64,000 nucleotides of DNA from Microbacterium sp. MYb54 (GTDB lineage: Bacteria; Actinomycetota; Actinomycetes; Actinomycetales; Microbacteriaceae), in assembly GCF_002979515.1 (NCBI RefSeq), contig NZ_PCPA01000003.1:224913-288912 (forward strand), given 5' to 3'. Below, piece by piece: positions 55,698-64,000 of the stretch (its first letter is position 1; each line of letters opens with the position of its first letter). Both the position numbers and the translations under genes were made by a program. A model generated the notes under the pieces. That model was given only the letters and a program-made list of their open reading frames with translations, was not told the origin of the DNA and did not search any database.

Positions 55698-57247
55698 CAG
55701 ACGGTCTCCAGGATCGATGGACGGGACTGCGGCGTCGGGGTGTCGCCTGGCGGGCGGGCGTCGATGCGATGGTGGGCGCCGATCGACTCGGTGCGGGTCA
55801 GCGCCGCCGCGGCCGTCGCTTCGGCGAGGAGCAGCAGGTTCGCGTCCTCATGCGCGGCGACGGTCGATGGATCGGGGGTCGACGCAGCCCACGCACGTAC
55901 GGTGTCGAGCGCATGCGCGAGCCCGTCGTCGGTGCGCAGCAGTCCGACTTCATCCCACATGAGCTGTTGCAGGTCGGCGCGGGAGAAGGCGCCAAGGGCT
56001 TCTCGCCGCTGCGTTCCTCGTACGGAGATCGGAGGGAGGGGCGAAGTCGAGCGGGTCCGGTCGTCGAGCGAGTGCGGCGGGACGGAGCGCTCTGTGGTCA
56101 GCGCGGCAGCGGCGCGAGCCCCGAACACCGCGCCTTCGAGCAACGAGTTGGATGCGAGCCGGTTGGCTCCGTGAACGCCCGTGCGAGCGACCTCGCCGAC
56201 AGCGAAGAGTCCGGGAAGCGTCGTCCGGCCGTCGAGATCGGTGACGACACCGCCCATCAGGTAGTGCGCAGCCGGTGTGACGGGAATCGGTTCGCGCGAC
56301 CAGTCGAAACCTCGTTCCCGCGTCACTCGGTCGATGGTCGGGAAGCGTCGTGCGAGAGTCTCGGCGCCGAGCATGGTGGCATCCAGTCGCACGGGGGAAC
56401 CCTGCGCGGCGGCGCGCCGAGCGATCGCTCGTGACACCACATCACGCGGCGCGAGTTCGCCCTCGGGGTGGGTGTCGAACACGAAGCGGCGGTTGTCGTC
56501 GTCGAGCAGCGTCGCCCCTTCGCCGCGCACGGCCTCGGAGATGAGGAACGCCGGGCCTGACGCCAGGATCGTCGGGTGGAACTGCACGAACTCCAGGTCG
56601 GCGACTGCTGCGCCCGCCCGAAGCGCTGCAGCGATGCCGTCGCCCGTGGTCCCGACCGGGTTGGTCGTGTGCGCGTAGAGATGCCCGGCACCACCGCTGG
56701 CGAGGACGACGGCATCGGCCGAGATCTCCGCGATCGCGCCATCGCTCAGGGTGCGGATGCCGCGCACCGCGTGGTCGATCACGATGAGGTCTGTCAGGAA
56801 GGCGTACTCGACGACGGTGATCGCCGTGCGCCGGACCGCCGCGACGAGTGCCGCGGAGATCGCGGCCCCCGTCGCGTCGCCTCCCGCGTGCACGATGCGC
56901 GCGTGCCGGTGCGCCGCCTCACGTCCGAGTTGCAGTGAACCGTCCGGCATCCGATCGAAGGCGACGCCGCGTGCGATCAGCTCGGCGATCCGTGCGGCGC
57001 CGTCCGCCACGAGCACCTGCACGGCATCCGGGTCCGACAGTCCAGCGCCGGCATCCACTGTGTCGGCCGCATGCTGCGCCGCTGAGTCGTCCGGCCCGTA
57101 GATCCCGGCGACGCCGCCCTGCGCGAGCCTGGTGCATCCGTCGCCCATGGCGCCCTTGGTGACGATCGTCACCGTGTGACCGGCCTCGTGCGCATGGAGC
57201 GCTGCCGTGATCCCGGCGATGCCCGATCCGATGACGACGACGTTCAT
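55697..57247 (-). CDS. nadB: L-aspartate oxidase
   Basis: This FAD enzyme oxidises aspartate to iminoaspartate for quinolinate synthesis. The 516-residue protein has the Rossmann motif VVIGSGIAGITAALHAHEAG, GAMGDGCTRLAQGGVAG, HARIVHAGGDATGAAI, the active-site EFVQFHPT and RGEGATLLDDDNRRFVF. TPAAHYLMGGVVTDLDG and GVHGANRLASNSLLEGAVFG complete it. Residues past about 410 are the helical C-terminal domain, shorter and more variable here. It overlaps nadA upstream (ATGA) and nadC downstream. Confidence 0.96.
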
Positions 57248-58581
57248 CGCATGCCTGCGACCACCGGAGGCTTCGCTGCGAGCATCCGCTCCAATGCCAC
57301 GCGCGCGGGGTCGGCGACGTCGGCGGAGACCGTGATCCGGTTCGGAGTGCGGCCGGCGACGAGCTCTTCCAGCACCCAGGCCAGGTAGCCGGGATGGATG
57401 CGGTACATCGTCGAACACGGGCAGACGACCGGGTCGAGGCAGAAGATCTCGTGCTGCGGATACTGGGCCGCCAGCCGGCGGACGAGGTTGATCTCGGTGC
57501 CGATCGCGAAGGTGGCCGGCTCGGTGGCCGAGTCGATCGCACGTCGGATGTACTCGGTCGAGCCCGCCTCGTCTGCGGCGTCGACGACCTCCATCGGGCA
57601 TTCGGGGTGCACGATCACGCGAACTCCGGGGTGCTCGGCGCGAGCCTGCTCGATCTGTCCGACCGTGAACCGCCGGTGCACCGAGCAGAAGCCGTGCCAG
57701 AGGATCACGCGGGAATCGACCAGATCGGCTGCGGAGGATCCCCCGAGCGCTCGCCGCGGGTTCCACATCGGCATCTGTTCCAGTGGCACACCCATCGCCT
57801 TCGCGGTGTTGCGGCCGAGGTGCTGGTCGGGGAAGAAGAGCACCCGCTGGCCGCGTTCGAAGGCCCACTCCAGCACCGTCTGGGCGTTGGAAGAGGTGCA
57901 CACGATCCCGCCGTGTCGTCCGACGAAGCCCTTGATCGCGGCCGAGGAGTTCATGTAGGTCACCGGGATCACGGGCACGCGGCCATCAGCGTCGGCGGTG
58001 TCGAGGTCGCCGAGCACGTCTTCGAGCTGCTCCCAGCATTCCTCGACCTGGTCGATGTCCGCCATGTCCGCCATCGAGCATCCGGCAGCGAGGTTGGGCA
58101 GGATCACCGCCTGGTCGGGCTTGGAGAGCAGGTCGGCGGTCTCGGCCATGAAGTGCACACCGCAGAACACGATCGCTTCGGCATCTGCGCGCCCCTTGGC
58201 TGCTGTCGCGAGCTGGAAGGAGTCGCCCACGTAGTCCGCGTGCTGCACGACCTCTTCGCGCTGGTAGAAGTGGCCGAGGATCACGACCCGATCGCCGAGG
58301 GTCGCCTTCGCCGCGCGGATGCGCTCGTCGAGGTCTTCTTCCGCGGCCTCCCGGTACTCGACCGGAAGCTCGCCCTGCCGCGGGGCGCCCGTCGGGATGA
58401 CGTCGCCCATCGATGAGCCGGGACCGTACCCCGGTCGTGCGTCGAAGTCCCATGGCCCCGCGGCGAGGTCCGTGGCGCAGGTGGCATCGGTCGAGGTGCC
58501 GCTGACGATCGCCTGGATCGCATGATCGACCGAGGCGTCCACGGGCGGGACTGCGGGAGCGGGTACGAAGGTGATGCTCAT
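57244..58581 (-). CDS. nadA: Quinolinate synthase
   Basis: This [4Fe-4S] enzyme condenses iminoaspartate with DHAP to quinolinate. The 445-residue actinobacterial long form has VVILGHFYQREEVVQHADYVGDSFQLA, and the cluster Cys residues lie in LPNLAAGCSMADMADIDQVE, IVHPECPMEVVDAADE and CLDPVVCPCSTMYRIHPGYLAWVLEEL. The region SAAIKGFVGRHGGIVCTSSNAQ is conserved. The N-terminus includes a roughly 75-residue extension typical of this group. The ATG overlaps the nrtR stop. Confidence 0.96.
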   Translation of the reverse strand: MSITFVPAPAVPPVDASVDHAIQAIVSGTSTDATCATDLAAGPWDFDARPGYGPGSSMGDVIPTGAPRQGELPVEYREAAEEDLDERIRAAKATLGDRVVILGHFYQREEVVQHADYVGDSFQLATAAKGRADAEAIVFCGVHFMAETADLLSKPDQAVILPNLAAGCSMADMADIDQVEECWEQLEDVLGDLDTADADGRVPVIPVTYMNSSAAIKGFVGRHGGIVCTSSNAQTVLEWAFERGQRVLFFPDQHLGRNTAKAMGVPLEQMPMWNPRRALGGSSAADLVDSRVILWHGFCSVHRRFTVGQIEQARAEHPGVRVIVHPECPMEVVDAADEAGSTEYIRRAIDSATEPATFAIGTEINLVRRLAAQYPQHEIFCLDPVVCPCSTMYRIHPGYLAWVLEELVAGRTPNRITVSADVADPARVALERMLAAKPPVVAGMR

Positions 58582-59294
58582 CGGGTGCTCGTTTCTTCGG
58601 GACCGAGCGGGCCGCGATCGGCCAGCTCGACATCGGTGTTGTCGCGGTACAGACGTGCAGGACGGTGACTTCCGGTGCGGAATCGATCGGTGGCGAGCAG
58701 ATTGCCCGCGGCCTCGACCTGACGACGGAAGTTGGCGGGATCGAGGTTCCGGCCGAGGATCGCCTCATAGGCCTCGCGCAGCTCGGCGAGAGTGAACTCC
58801 TCGGGGAGGAAGCCCTGGGCGACGCGGCTGTAGCCGACCTTGTTGCGCAGCCGCCACAGCGCGTACTCGATGATCTTGGCGTGATCGAAGGCCAACTGGG
58901 GGAGCTGATCGACGTCGAACCATTGCACGTTCTCCGGGGCGTGGCCGGATGCACGGTGGGCGGCGATCTGTGCTGTCACGTCGTCCTGTCGCAGCAACGC
59001 CCAGTACACGACCGACACGACGCGAGTGGGGGAGCGGTCGACGGCTCCGAAGGCGTACAGCTGCTCGAGGTAGCTGGGCGCGAGGCCGGTGGTCTCGGCC
59101 AGAGTGCGCGCTGAGGCGTCGACGGGAGATTCGGTGGCCGTGAGCCATCCGCCGGGGAGCGCCCACTGTTCGGCGAAGGGCTCTCGCGTGCGCAGCACGA
59201 GCGGCAGCGCGAGCACGGCGCGCCCGCCCTCGGTGCGTCGCAACGTCAGGATGACCGTCGAGACGGCGACCCGGATGTCCGTGCTTTGAGTCAT
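58578..59294 (-). CDS. nrtR: NrtR-type Nudix transcriptional regulator of NAD synthesis
   Basis: The 238-residue protein fuses an N-terminal Nudix domain to a C-terminal winged helix, the NrtR layout. The Nudix part has QWALPGGWLTATESPVDASARTLAETTGL, where the catalytic REUXEE pattern is degraded (RTLAETTG), as in regulatory members. The C-terminal part (RNLDPANFRRQVEAAGNLLATDRFRTGSHRPARLYR) is the DNA-binding end. NrtR proteins bind ADP-ribose and repress NAD genes. It heads nadA-nadB-nadC and overlaps nadA by ATGA, so it is probably autoregulated. ATG 59294 is the start. Confidence 0.93.
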   Translation of the reverse strand: MTQSTDIRVAVSTVILTLRRTEGGRAVLALPLVLRTREPFAEQWALPGGWLTATESPVDASARTLAETTGLAPSYLEQLYAFGAVDRSPTRVVSVVYWALLRQDDVTAQIAAHRASGHAPENVQWFDVDQLPQLAFDHAKIIEYALWRLRNKVGYSRVAQGFLPEEFTLAELREAYEAILGRNLDPANFRRQVEAAGNLLATDRFRTGSHRPARLYRDNTDVELADRGPLGPEETSTR

Positions 59295-59317
59295 TAGTAC
59301 CTTAACCTCCGAGATCG

Positions 59318-59341
59318 ATCTTAGTGTCATTCGGACTCTTA
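59318..59341 (-). promoter_or_regulatory. Candidate NrtR operator overlapping the nrtR promoter
   Basis: An imperfect 21-bp palindrome runs from 59321 to 59341. TTAGTGTC (59321-59328) pairs with GACTCTTA (59334-59341) at six of eight positions around a five-base spacer. A TAAGAT -10 box on the minus strand (59318-59323) overlaps its proximal arm, so occupancy would block the nrtR-nadABC promoter. The assignment to NrtR rests on size, symmetry and position; no consensus search was done. Confidence 0.5.
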
Positions 59342-59419
59342 GTGGGTGCAGATGACGTCAATCCCGGTCGAGGCCGAAACGTTATCTCGGGAGCGCGGGG
59401 AGGCTTGTTCGCTGCCGCA

Positions 59420-59450
59420 GGGTTTGTTAGGTTACTGTCCTAACAAACCC
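59420..59450 (+). promoter_or_regulatory. Perfect palindrome upstream of the ABC importer operon (candidate operator)
   Basis: Two 12-base arms, GGGTTTGTTAGG (59420-59431) and CCTAACAAACCC (59439-59450), pair perfectly around a seven-base spacer TTACTGT. The site lies 114 bases before the start of the binding-protein gene. An inverted repeat of this quality in a promoter region suggests a dimeric regulator's operator, though it could also fold as RNA. A second hairpin (AGAACCCC/GGGGTTCT, 59488-59495 with 59502-59509) lies in the likely leader. Confidence 0.55.
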
Positions 59451-59563
59451 CTTCGGGAGTGGCCGACCGGCTGCCTCCCCGGGCCCAAGAACCCCACCTC
59501 CGGGGTTCTGCTCCATCCGGAGCGATCCCTCCTGCAGTGCAGCACCGAGAGGAAACAAGAGAA

Positions 59564-61252
59564 ATGATCCGTAACGGAAGGCGCAAGATTGCGCTCACCG
59601 CGATTGCCGGAGCATCCGTCCTCGCCCTGGGCCTCACGGCCTGTGGTGGCGGTAGCGACAGCGGCAACGCCGATGGCGACCGGGCTCTGCGTGTCTGGGC
59701 AGGCAGCCAGACCCCGATCACCGCGAACTACAACCCGTTCGCACCGACCGTGCTCCACGGCGCGCTCGGACCGATCTACGAGCCGCTGTTCTTCTACAAC
59801 AAGACGGCGGACTCCGAGCCGGTCGGCCTGATCGGCGACTCGTTCGAGTACAACGAGGACGGCACGGCGATCACGATCACCATCAAGCCCGACCTCAAGT
59901 GGAGCGACGGCAAGCCGCTCACCGCGAAGGACGTCGCTTTCTCCTTCAACTACGAAGCCAATAACCCCGAGGGCAACGGTCTGGTCTCCGCCGAGGCCAC
60001 GGACGACACCACCGTCGTGCTGACCTACACGACCGCCCAGTACACGACCGAGTTCCAGCGTCTCGGCTCGACCTACATCCTTCCGGAGCACGTCTGGGCG
60101 GACGTCACCGACTTCGCGAACTTCACGAATGAAGACCCGGTCGGATCCGGCGCCTACGTCGTCGACAAGACCACGAGCGAGTCCTACACCCTCGTCGCGA
60201 ACAAGAACTTCCGCGACGCCGACAAGCTCGGTGTCAAGAAGGTCCAGTACATCGCCGTCGACAACAACCAGACCGCGCAGGACCTGCTCGCCGCGGGCAA
60301 GCTCGACTGGACCGGCATGTTCATCCCGAACCCGGATGACGTCACCTCCAACGGCAAGATCGACTGGATCAACACGCCGCAGGACCCGACGGTGCTCTAC
60401 ACCTGCTCGAACGCCGACCTCGGCTGCACCGGTCCGCAGACCGACGTGGCCGTGCGCCAGGCGCTCAACGTCGCGATCGATCGCGCCACCATCAAGGACA
60501 AGGCGTTCGTCGGGCTCACCGGCGACATCTCGCCCACGTTCGCGCTGCTGCCGCGTGACGAGAAGTGGGTCGCCGACCCCGCCAACGAGGTCAGCCCGCA
60601 GGAGGCCAACGTCGCCGAGGCCGGATCGATCCTCGAGGCGGCCGGCTACACCAAGGGCTCCAGCGGCATCTACGAGAAGGGCGGCGTTCCGCTCGAGCTC
60701 ACGCTGACCTCGGTCGACGGCTGGACCGACTACAACGACGCCGCGAAGCTGATCGCCGAGCAGGCCGAGGCAGCCGGAATCAAGATCACGGCCTCGACCG
60801 TGCAGTGGCAGGAGTTCTCCGACGCACGTCAGGGCGGCGAGTTCCAGCTGATCATGGGTGGTGTGATCGGCACGTCTGTCGCCGACCCGTTCCAGATCTA
60901 CCGTGACTGGTTCGGCGGCACCGCCGTCGAGTCGACGAGCCCCGTCGGCACCGAGGTTCCGGCCGGCCGCTGGAACTTCAGCCGATACAGCAACCCGGTC
61001 GTGGACACAGCGATCCAGGCCGCGATCAGCACGAACGACGAGGCCACGAAGAAGGAGCTGTACGGCACGATCCAGACCGAGATCGTCCGTGACCTGCCCT
61101 ACATCCCGCTCGTCATCAACGCGACCCAGACCTTCTACAACACGAAGGACTACACGGGCTGGCCGACCGAGGAGGACCTCTACGCCTTCCCGCCGTCCTG
61201 GGGTGCGATCGCGGCAGGCTACGTCCTGACGCAGCTGCAGCCGGTCAAGTAG
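59564..61252 (+). CDS. ABC transporter substrate-binding lipoprotein, family 5
   Basis: The 562-residue exported lipoprotein has a signal peptide ending in a lipobox (ASVLALGLTACGGG; Cys near residue 27). The family 5 binding-protein fold follows, with signatures ALGPIYEPLFFYN, TIKPDLKWSDGKPLTAKDVAFSFNY and ALNVAIDRATI. The family takes up peptides, nickel or oligosaccharides. The NPFAPTVLHGALGPIYEPLFFYN stretch resembles binding proteins for cello- or other beta-oligosaccharides, but this is inference. AGAGGAAAC precedes the ATG. It heads an operon with two permeases and an ATPase. Confidence 0.93.
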   Translation: MIRNGRRKIALTAIAGASVLALGLTACGGGSDSGNADGDRALRVWAGSQTPITANYNPFAPTVLHGALGPIYEPLFFYNKTADSEPVGLIGDSFEYNEDGTAITITIKPDLKWSDGKPLTAKDVAFSFNYEANNPEGNGLVSAEATDDTTVVLTYTTAQYTTEFQRLGSTYILPEHVWADVTDFANFTNEDPVGSGAYVVDKTTSESYTLVANKNFRDADKLGVKKVQYIAVDNNQTAQDLLAAGKLDWTGMFIPNPDDVTSNGKIDWINTPQDPTVLYTCSNADLGCTGPQTDVAVRQALNVAIDRATIKDKAFVGLTGDISPTFALLPRDEKWVADPANEVSPQEANVAEAGSILEAAGYTKGSSGIYEKGGVPLELTLTSVDGWTDYNDAAKLIAEQAEAAGIKITASTVQWQEFSDARQGGEFQLIMGGVIGTSVADPFQIYRDWFGGTAVESTSPVGTEVPAGRWNFSRYSNPVVDTAIQAAISTNDEATKKELYGTIQTEIVRDLPYIPLVINATQTFYNTKDYTGWPTEEDLYAFPPSWGAIAAGYVLTQLQPVK

Positions 61253-61292
61253 TAAAGGAGTCGGGGAAGAAGGAAGTCAGGAAAACAGTGAC

Positions 61293-62288
61293 ATGAAGTT
61301 CTATGCACGAAGAATCGGGTTCTACGCGTTCACGCTCTGGGCCGCGATCTCCATCAACTTCCTTCTTCCCCGGCTCATGCCGGGGAACCCGGCCGACATC
61401 ATGATCGCCAAGATGCAGCGGGCCGGCGGCGAGGTCTCCGAGACCGCCATCCGCAACATCAAGCTCCTGCTCGGCGGCGACGACTCCTCCCTCTGGGAGC
61501 AGTACCTCTCCTACTGGGGCCGCATGTTCCAAGGCGATCTGGGGGTCTCGGTCACGAAGTTCCCCACCCCGGTGACGGAACTCATCGCGGGAGCCTTGCC
61601 GTGGACCCTCATCCTCGTCGGGACCGCGACCGTCATCTCCTTCGTCCTCGGCGTCGTGCTCGGCGCCTGGGCCGGGTGGAAACGCGGGACCTGGGTCGAC
61701 CACCTGATCCCTGCCACAACAGTGCTGCAGTCGATCCCGTACTTCTGGATGGCCCTGATCCTCGTCGCCGTGTTCGCGGTCGGGCTCGGCTGGTTCCCGA
61801 TCTTCGGCGGCTACGACGTCTTCGACTTCCCCGACGGTCCCGAGCCGACCTGGGCGTTCTTCAGCGATGCCGTCGCCCATGCGATCCTCCCGGCCGTCAC
61901 GATCGTGATCAGCTCGGTCGGGGGCTGGATGTTCGGCATGCGCAACATGATGGTGTCGACGCTGGCCGAGGACTACGTGCTCACCGCCGAGGCGAAGGGT
62001 CTGCGTCCGCGGCGGGTGCTCACCACGTACGCGGCCCGCAACGCCGCGATCCCCTCGATCGCCGGCTTCTCGATCACCCTCGGGTTCGTGGTCGCCGGCT
62101 CCATCGTGATGGAGCAGGTGTTCACCTACCCGGGCATCGGCAAGCTGATGTTCCAGGCCGTGACCAACAACGACTACGCGCTGATGCAGGGGCTGTTCCT
62201 CGTCATCACGCTCACGGTGCTCGCCGCCAACTTCATCATGGACCTCGTCTATGGCTTCATCGACCCGAGGGCTCGCCAGAATGTCTGA
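61293..62288 (+). CDS. ABC transporter permease (DppB/OppB type)
   Basis: The 331-residue protein has six membrane helices. The first helix is followed by LLPRLMPGNPADIMI, the conserved opening of DppB-type permeases. The EAA-like cytoplasmic loop is EDYVLTAEAKGLRPRRVLTTYAARNAAIPSIAGF, which contacts the ATPase. The C-terminus VLAANFIMDLVYGFIDPRARQ is typical. It overlaps the next permease gene by eight bases. Confidence 0.94.
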   Translation: MKFYARRIGFYAFTLWAAISINFLLPRLMPGNPADIMIAKMQRAGGEVSETAIRNIKLLLGGDDSSLWEQYLSYWGRMFQGDLGVSVTKFPTPVTELIAGALPWTLILVGTATVISFVLGVVLGAWAGWKRGTWVDHLIPATTVLQSIPYFWMALILVAVFAVGLGWFPIFGGYDVFDFPDGPEPTWAFFSDAVAHAILPAVTIVISSVGGWMFGMRNMMVSTLAEDYVLTAEAKGLRPRRVLTTYAARNAAIPSIAGFSITLGFVVAGSIVMEQVFTYPGIGKLMFQAVTNNDYALMQGLFLVITLTVLAANFIMDLVYGFIDPRARQNV

Positions 62289-63258
62289 CACGAAGAACCC
62301 GCTCCTGACTCAAGAGCCGCCCGTCACCGCGCCGGCCAGCACGATCTCGCTGGCCACGCAACAGGGACGCAAGCGCCGTCGCATCCTGCCCAGCACCTCG
62401 CCGAAGTTCATCATCGGTGTGTGCATTGTGGTGGCGATCGTGCTGTTCGCGATCATCGCGCCGATCTTCTCGCAGGATCCGCGCAGCACGGCGAACCCCG
62501 CGCTCCAGCCGCCGTCGGCGGAGCACTGGCTCGGGACCACCAAGCTCGGCAACGACATGTTCGCCCAGCTCGCGATCGGGGCGCAGGGCTCGCTGCTCAT
62601 CGGCGTCACGGCCGGCAGCATCGCCATCGTCCTCTCGCTCCTGTTCGGCGTGCTCGCCGGCTACCTGGGTGGGTGGCGTGAAGACGGCCTCGCGCTTCTC
62701 ACCAACGTGATGATCGTGATCCCGGGTCTGCCGCTCGTCATGGTGATCGCCTCGTTCGTGCCGCAGCGCAGCTGGCAGCTCGTCGCCTTCGTGCTCGGCA
62801 TCACCTCCTGGGCCGGGGCGGCCTACGTTCTCCGGCTCCAGACGCGGTCGCTCCGCACCCGTGACTACGTGTACGCCTCGAAGGTCGCGGGGGAGCGGTC
62901 GTTCCGGGTGATCCTCGTCGAGATCATGCCGAACCTGCTGCCGCTGCTCGCGGCGCAGTTCCTCTTCGCGATCATCTTCGCGATCCTCGGCGAGGCAGGG
63001 CTCTCCTACCTCGGCCTCGGACCCAACTCGTCGATCACCTGGGGCTCGATCCTCAACGACGCGCAGTCGGGGCAGGCCCTCGGCCGCGGAGCCTGGTGGT
63101 GGTTCGTCCCGCCGGGGCTCATGATCGCGCTCCTCGGCGCAGGTCTGTCGCTCATCAACTTCGCGATCGACGAAGTCATCAACCCGAAGCTGCGCAATGC
63201 GCCCGAAGCCGCGCGCCGTGTGCGCAAGGCTGCCAAGACCAAGGGAGTCACCGCATGA
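62281..63258 (+). CDS. ABC transporter permease (DppC/OppC type)
   Basis: The 325-residue protein has an N-terminal cytoplasmic tail and a first helix near 50-70. A PPSAEHWLGTTKLGNDMFAQLAIGAQGSL segment follows, the signature of DppC-type permeases ('HwlGTD..GRDvfsrl'), and then five more helices. The EAA-like loop is TRDYVYASKVAGERSFRVILVEIMPNLLPLLAAQF. The ATG lies inside the preceding gene and the stop overlaps the next ATG (ATGA), so the chain is translationally coupled. Confidence 0.94.
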   Translation: MSDTKNPLLTQEPPVTAPASTISLATQQGRKRRRILPSTSPKFIIGVCIVVAIVLFAIIAPIFSQDPRSTANPALQPPSAEHWLGTTKLGNDMFAQLAIGAQGSLLIGVTAGSIAIVLSLLFGVLAGYLGGWREDGLALLTNVMIVIPGLPLVMVIASFVPQRSWQLVAFVLGITSWAGAAYVLRLQTRSLRTRDYVYASKVAGERSFRVILVEIMPNLLPLLAAQFLFAIIFAILGEAGLSYLGLGPNSSITWGSILNDAQSGQALGRGAWWWFVPPGLMIALLGAGLSLINFAIDEVINPKLRNAPEAARRVRKAAKTKGVTA

Positions 63259-64000
63259 GCGAGCCGGTGTTGACGGCGCGGAATGTGTCGATCGAGTATG
63301 AGGTGGATCCGCCGGTGAGGGCGGTGCGGGATGTGTCGTTGACGTTGAACCGCGGCGAGATCCTCGGGCTTGCGGGGGAGTCGGGGTGTGGGAAGACGAC
63401 TCTGGCGTATGGGATGAATCGGTTGTTGAAGGCTCCGGCGTTGATGACGGGTGGGGAGATCGTGTTCCATGACCGGGATGGTCATGACATCGACATCGTC
63501 GGCCTGGACGGGGAGGGTCTCAGGGCGTTCCGGTGGGACAAGATCTCGATGGTGTTCCAGGGGGCGATGAACTCGTTGAATCCGGTGATCTCCGTCAAGG
63601 CGCAGATCTTCGACATTTTCGACACGCACCGGCCAGGGATGAGCAAGAAGGCGAAGACGGCGCGGGCGGAGGAGCTGCTCACGTTGGTGGGTGTGGATCC
63701 TGCCCGGCTGACGAGTTTCCCGCACGAGTTGTCGGGGGGTATGCGGCAGCGGATGATGATCGCGATGGCCCTCGCCCTCGACCCGCAGGTGATGATCATG
63801 GATGAGCCGACCACGGCGTTGGATGTGGTGGTGCAGCGCGGGATCATTCGGGAGATCATGCGGTTGCGGGAGAAGTTGGGGTTCGCGGTGATTTTCATCA
63901 CGCATGATCTGCCGATGTTGATTGAGATCAGTGACCGGATCGCGATCATGTTGCAGGGGCAGATCGTGGAGGAGGGGACGGCGGAGGAGATCTACCGGTC
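63255..64000 (+). CDS. ABC transporter ATP-binding protein (DppD/OppD type), truncated by the window end
   Basis: About 248 codons are visible. Walker A is GLAGESGCGKTTLAYG, the Q-loop region is ISMVFQGAMNSLNPV, the signature is LSGGMRQRMMIAMAL, Walker B is VMIMDEPTTALDV and the H-loop is FITHDLPML. This is the OppD-type cassette of family-5 importers; the gene continues beyond the window. Its codons differ from its neighbours: GTG, TTG, GCG, CGG and GGG predominate where the permeases use GTC, CTC, GCC and CGC. The start overlaps the permease stop (ATGA). Confidence 0.93.
   Translation, partial: MSEPVLTARNVSIEYEVDPPVRAVRDVSLTLNRGEILGLAGESGCGKTTLAYGMNRLLKAPALMTGGEIVFHDRDGHDIDIVGLDGEGLRAFRWDKISMVFQGAMNSLNPVISVKAQIFDIFDTHRPGMSKKAKTARAEELLTLVGVDPARLTSFPHELSGGMRQRMMIAMALALDPQVMIMDEPTTALDVVVQRGIIREIMRLREKLGFAVIFITHDLPMLIEISDRIAIMLQGQIVEEGTAEEIYR

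Noticed and set aside
59428..59444. DtxR/IdeR iron box in the importer palindrome
   Set aside because: TTAGGTTA matches one half-site, but the second half and the 19-base spacing do not; the perfect symmetry is centred differently.
63255..64000. Start of a horizontally acquired island at the codon-use shift
   Set aside because: The gene overlaps its upstream permease in normal operon fashion and matches the expected component, so only the codon anomaly is reported, not an island.

Overview
The window is a high-GC actinobacterial chromosome segment, most likely from Microbacterium or a close relative in the Microbacteriaceae. This is inferred from gene content and order (enolase, FtsB-like, DUF501 and S8 peptidase in a row; xseA/xseB/DUF4245/carbonic anhydrase/fumC in a row; nrtR-nadA-nadB-nadC), from strong C/G third-position codon preference, from many GTG starts, and from a very regular promoter habit. 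Many genes carry a TANNNT -10 box exactly six bases before the start codon, which implies leaderless mRNAs. The species is not determined.

Layout. 0-2.8 kb: a DUF1648 membrane protein, a CPBP protease-like protein and an O-methyltransferase. 2.8-8.3 kb: enolase, an FtsB/DivIC-like divisome protein, DUF501, a membrane-anchored subtilisin-like protease and a type II NADH dehydrogenase. 8.3-10.25 kb: a candidate yybP-ykoY (manganese) riboswitch ahead of an uncharacterised gene and a DedA gene, then a tRNA with a UAA anticodon on the minus strand. 10.3-24 kb: a PLP enzyme coupled to a lactone oxidase, LemA, a YcaQ/AlkX-type glycosylase, an AI-2E transporter coupled to threonine ammonia-lyase, GreA, a TrhA-type protein, isoprenyl diphosphate synthase, a class V aminotransferase and PIN-PhoH. 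24.1-29.5 kb: the minus-strand xseA/xseB/DUF4245/carbonic anhydrase/fumC chain, and ispH on the plus strand. 29.5-37.8 kb: an IclR regulator, a 6C small RNA, fructose-bisphosphate aldolase diverging from fructose-1,6-bisphosphatase, RmuC, a DnaQ-like exonuclease, a methyltransferase and YchF.

37.84-40.86 kb is an accessory patch. It holds a DUF5677-like gene bracketed by two near-identical copies of the ychF 3' end, followed by a stand-alone RelA/SpoT-type synthetase with a long unrecognised C-terminal half. It is the most likely site of new biology in the window. 40.9-53.7 kb is mixed core and resistance-like content: an ABC-F ATPase coupled to an AAC(2')-like acetyltransferase, a serine-less alpha/beta hydrolase, an HTH-only LysR protein, a cysteine-less HesB-like protein, Dps, an acyltransferase, an unannotated 48-residue protein with a CX4C end, a DHA2 exporter, an ABC exporter, an SDR and a GT2.

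53.7-59.3 kb is a complete de novo NAD operon (nrtR, nadA, nadB, nadC, cysteine desulfurase) with a candidate NrtR operator. 59.4-64.0 kb starts a family-5 binding-protein ABC importer operon behind a perfect 12-bp-arm palindrome, and runs off the window inside its first ATPase gene.

Carbon metabolism (eno, fbaA, glpX, fumC), redox (ndh, NAD synthesis), isoprenoids (ispH, uppS) and envelope functions dominate. No CRISPR array, IS element, rRNA or integrase was found.
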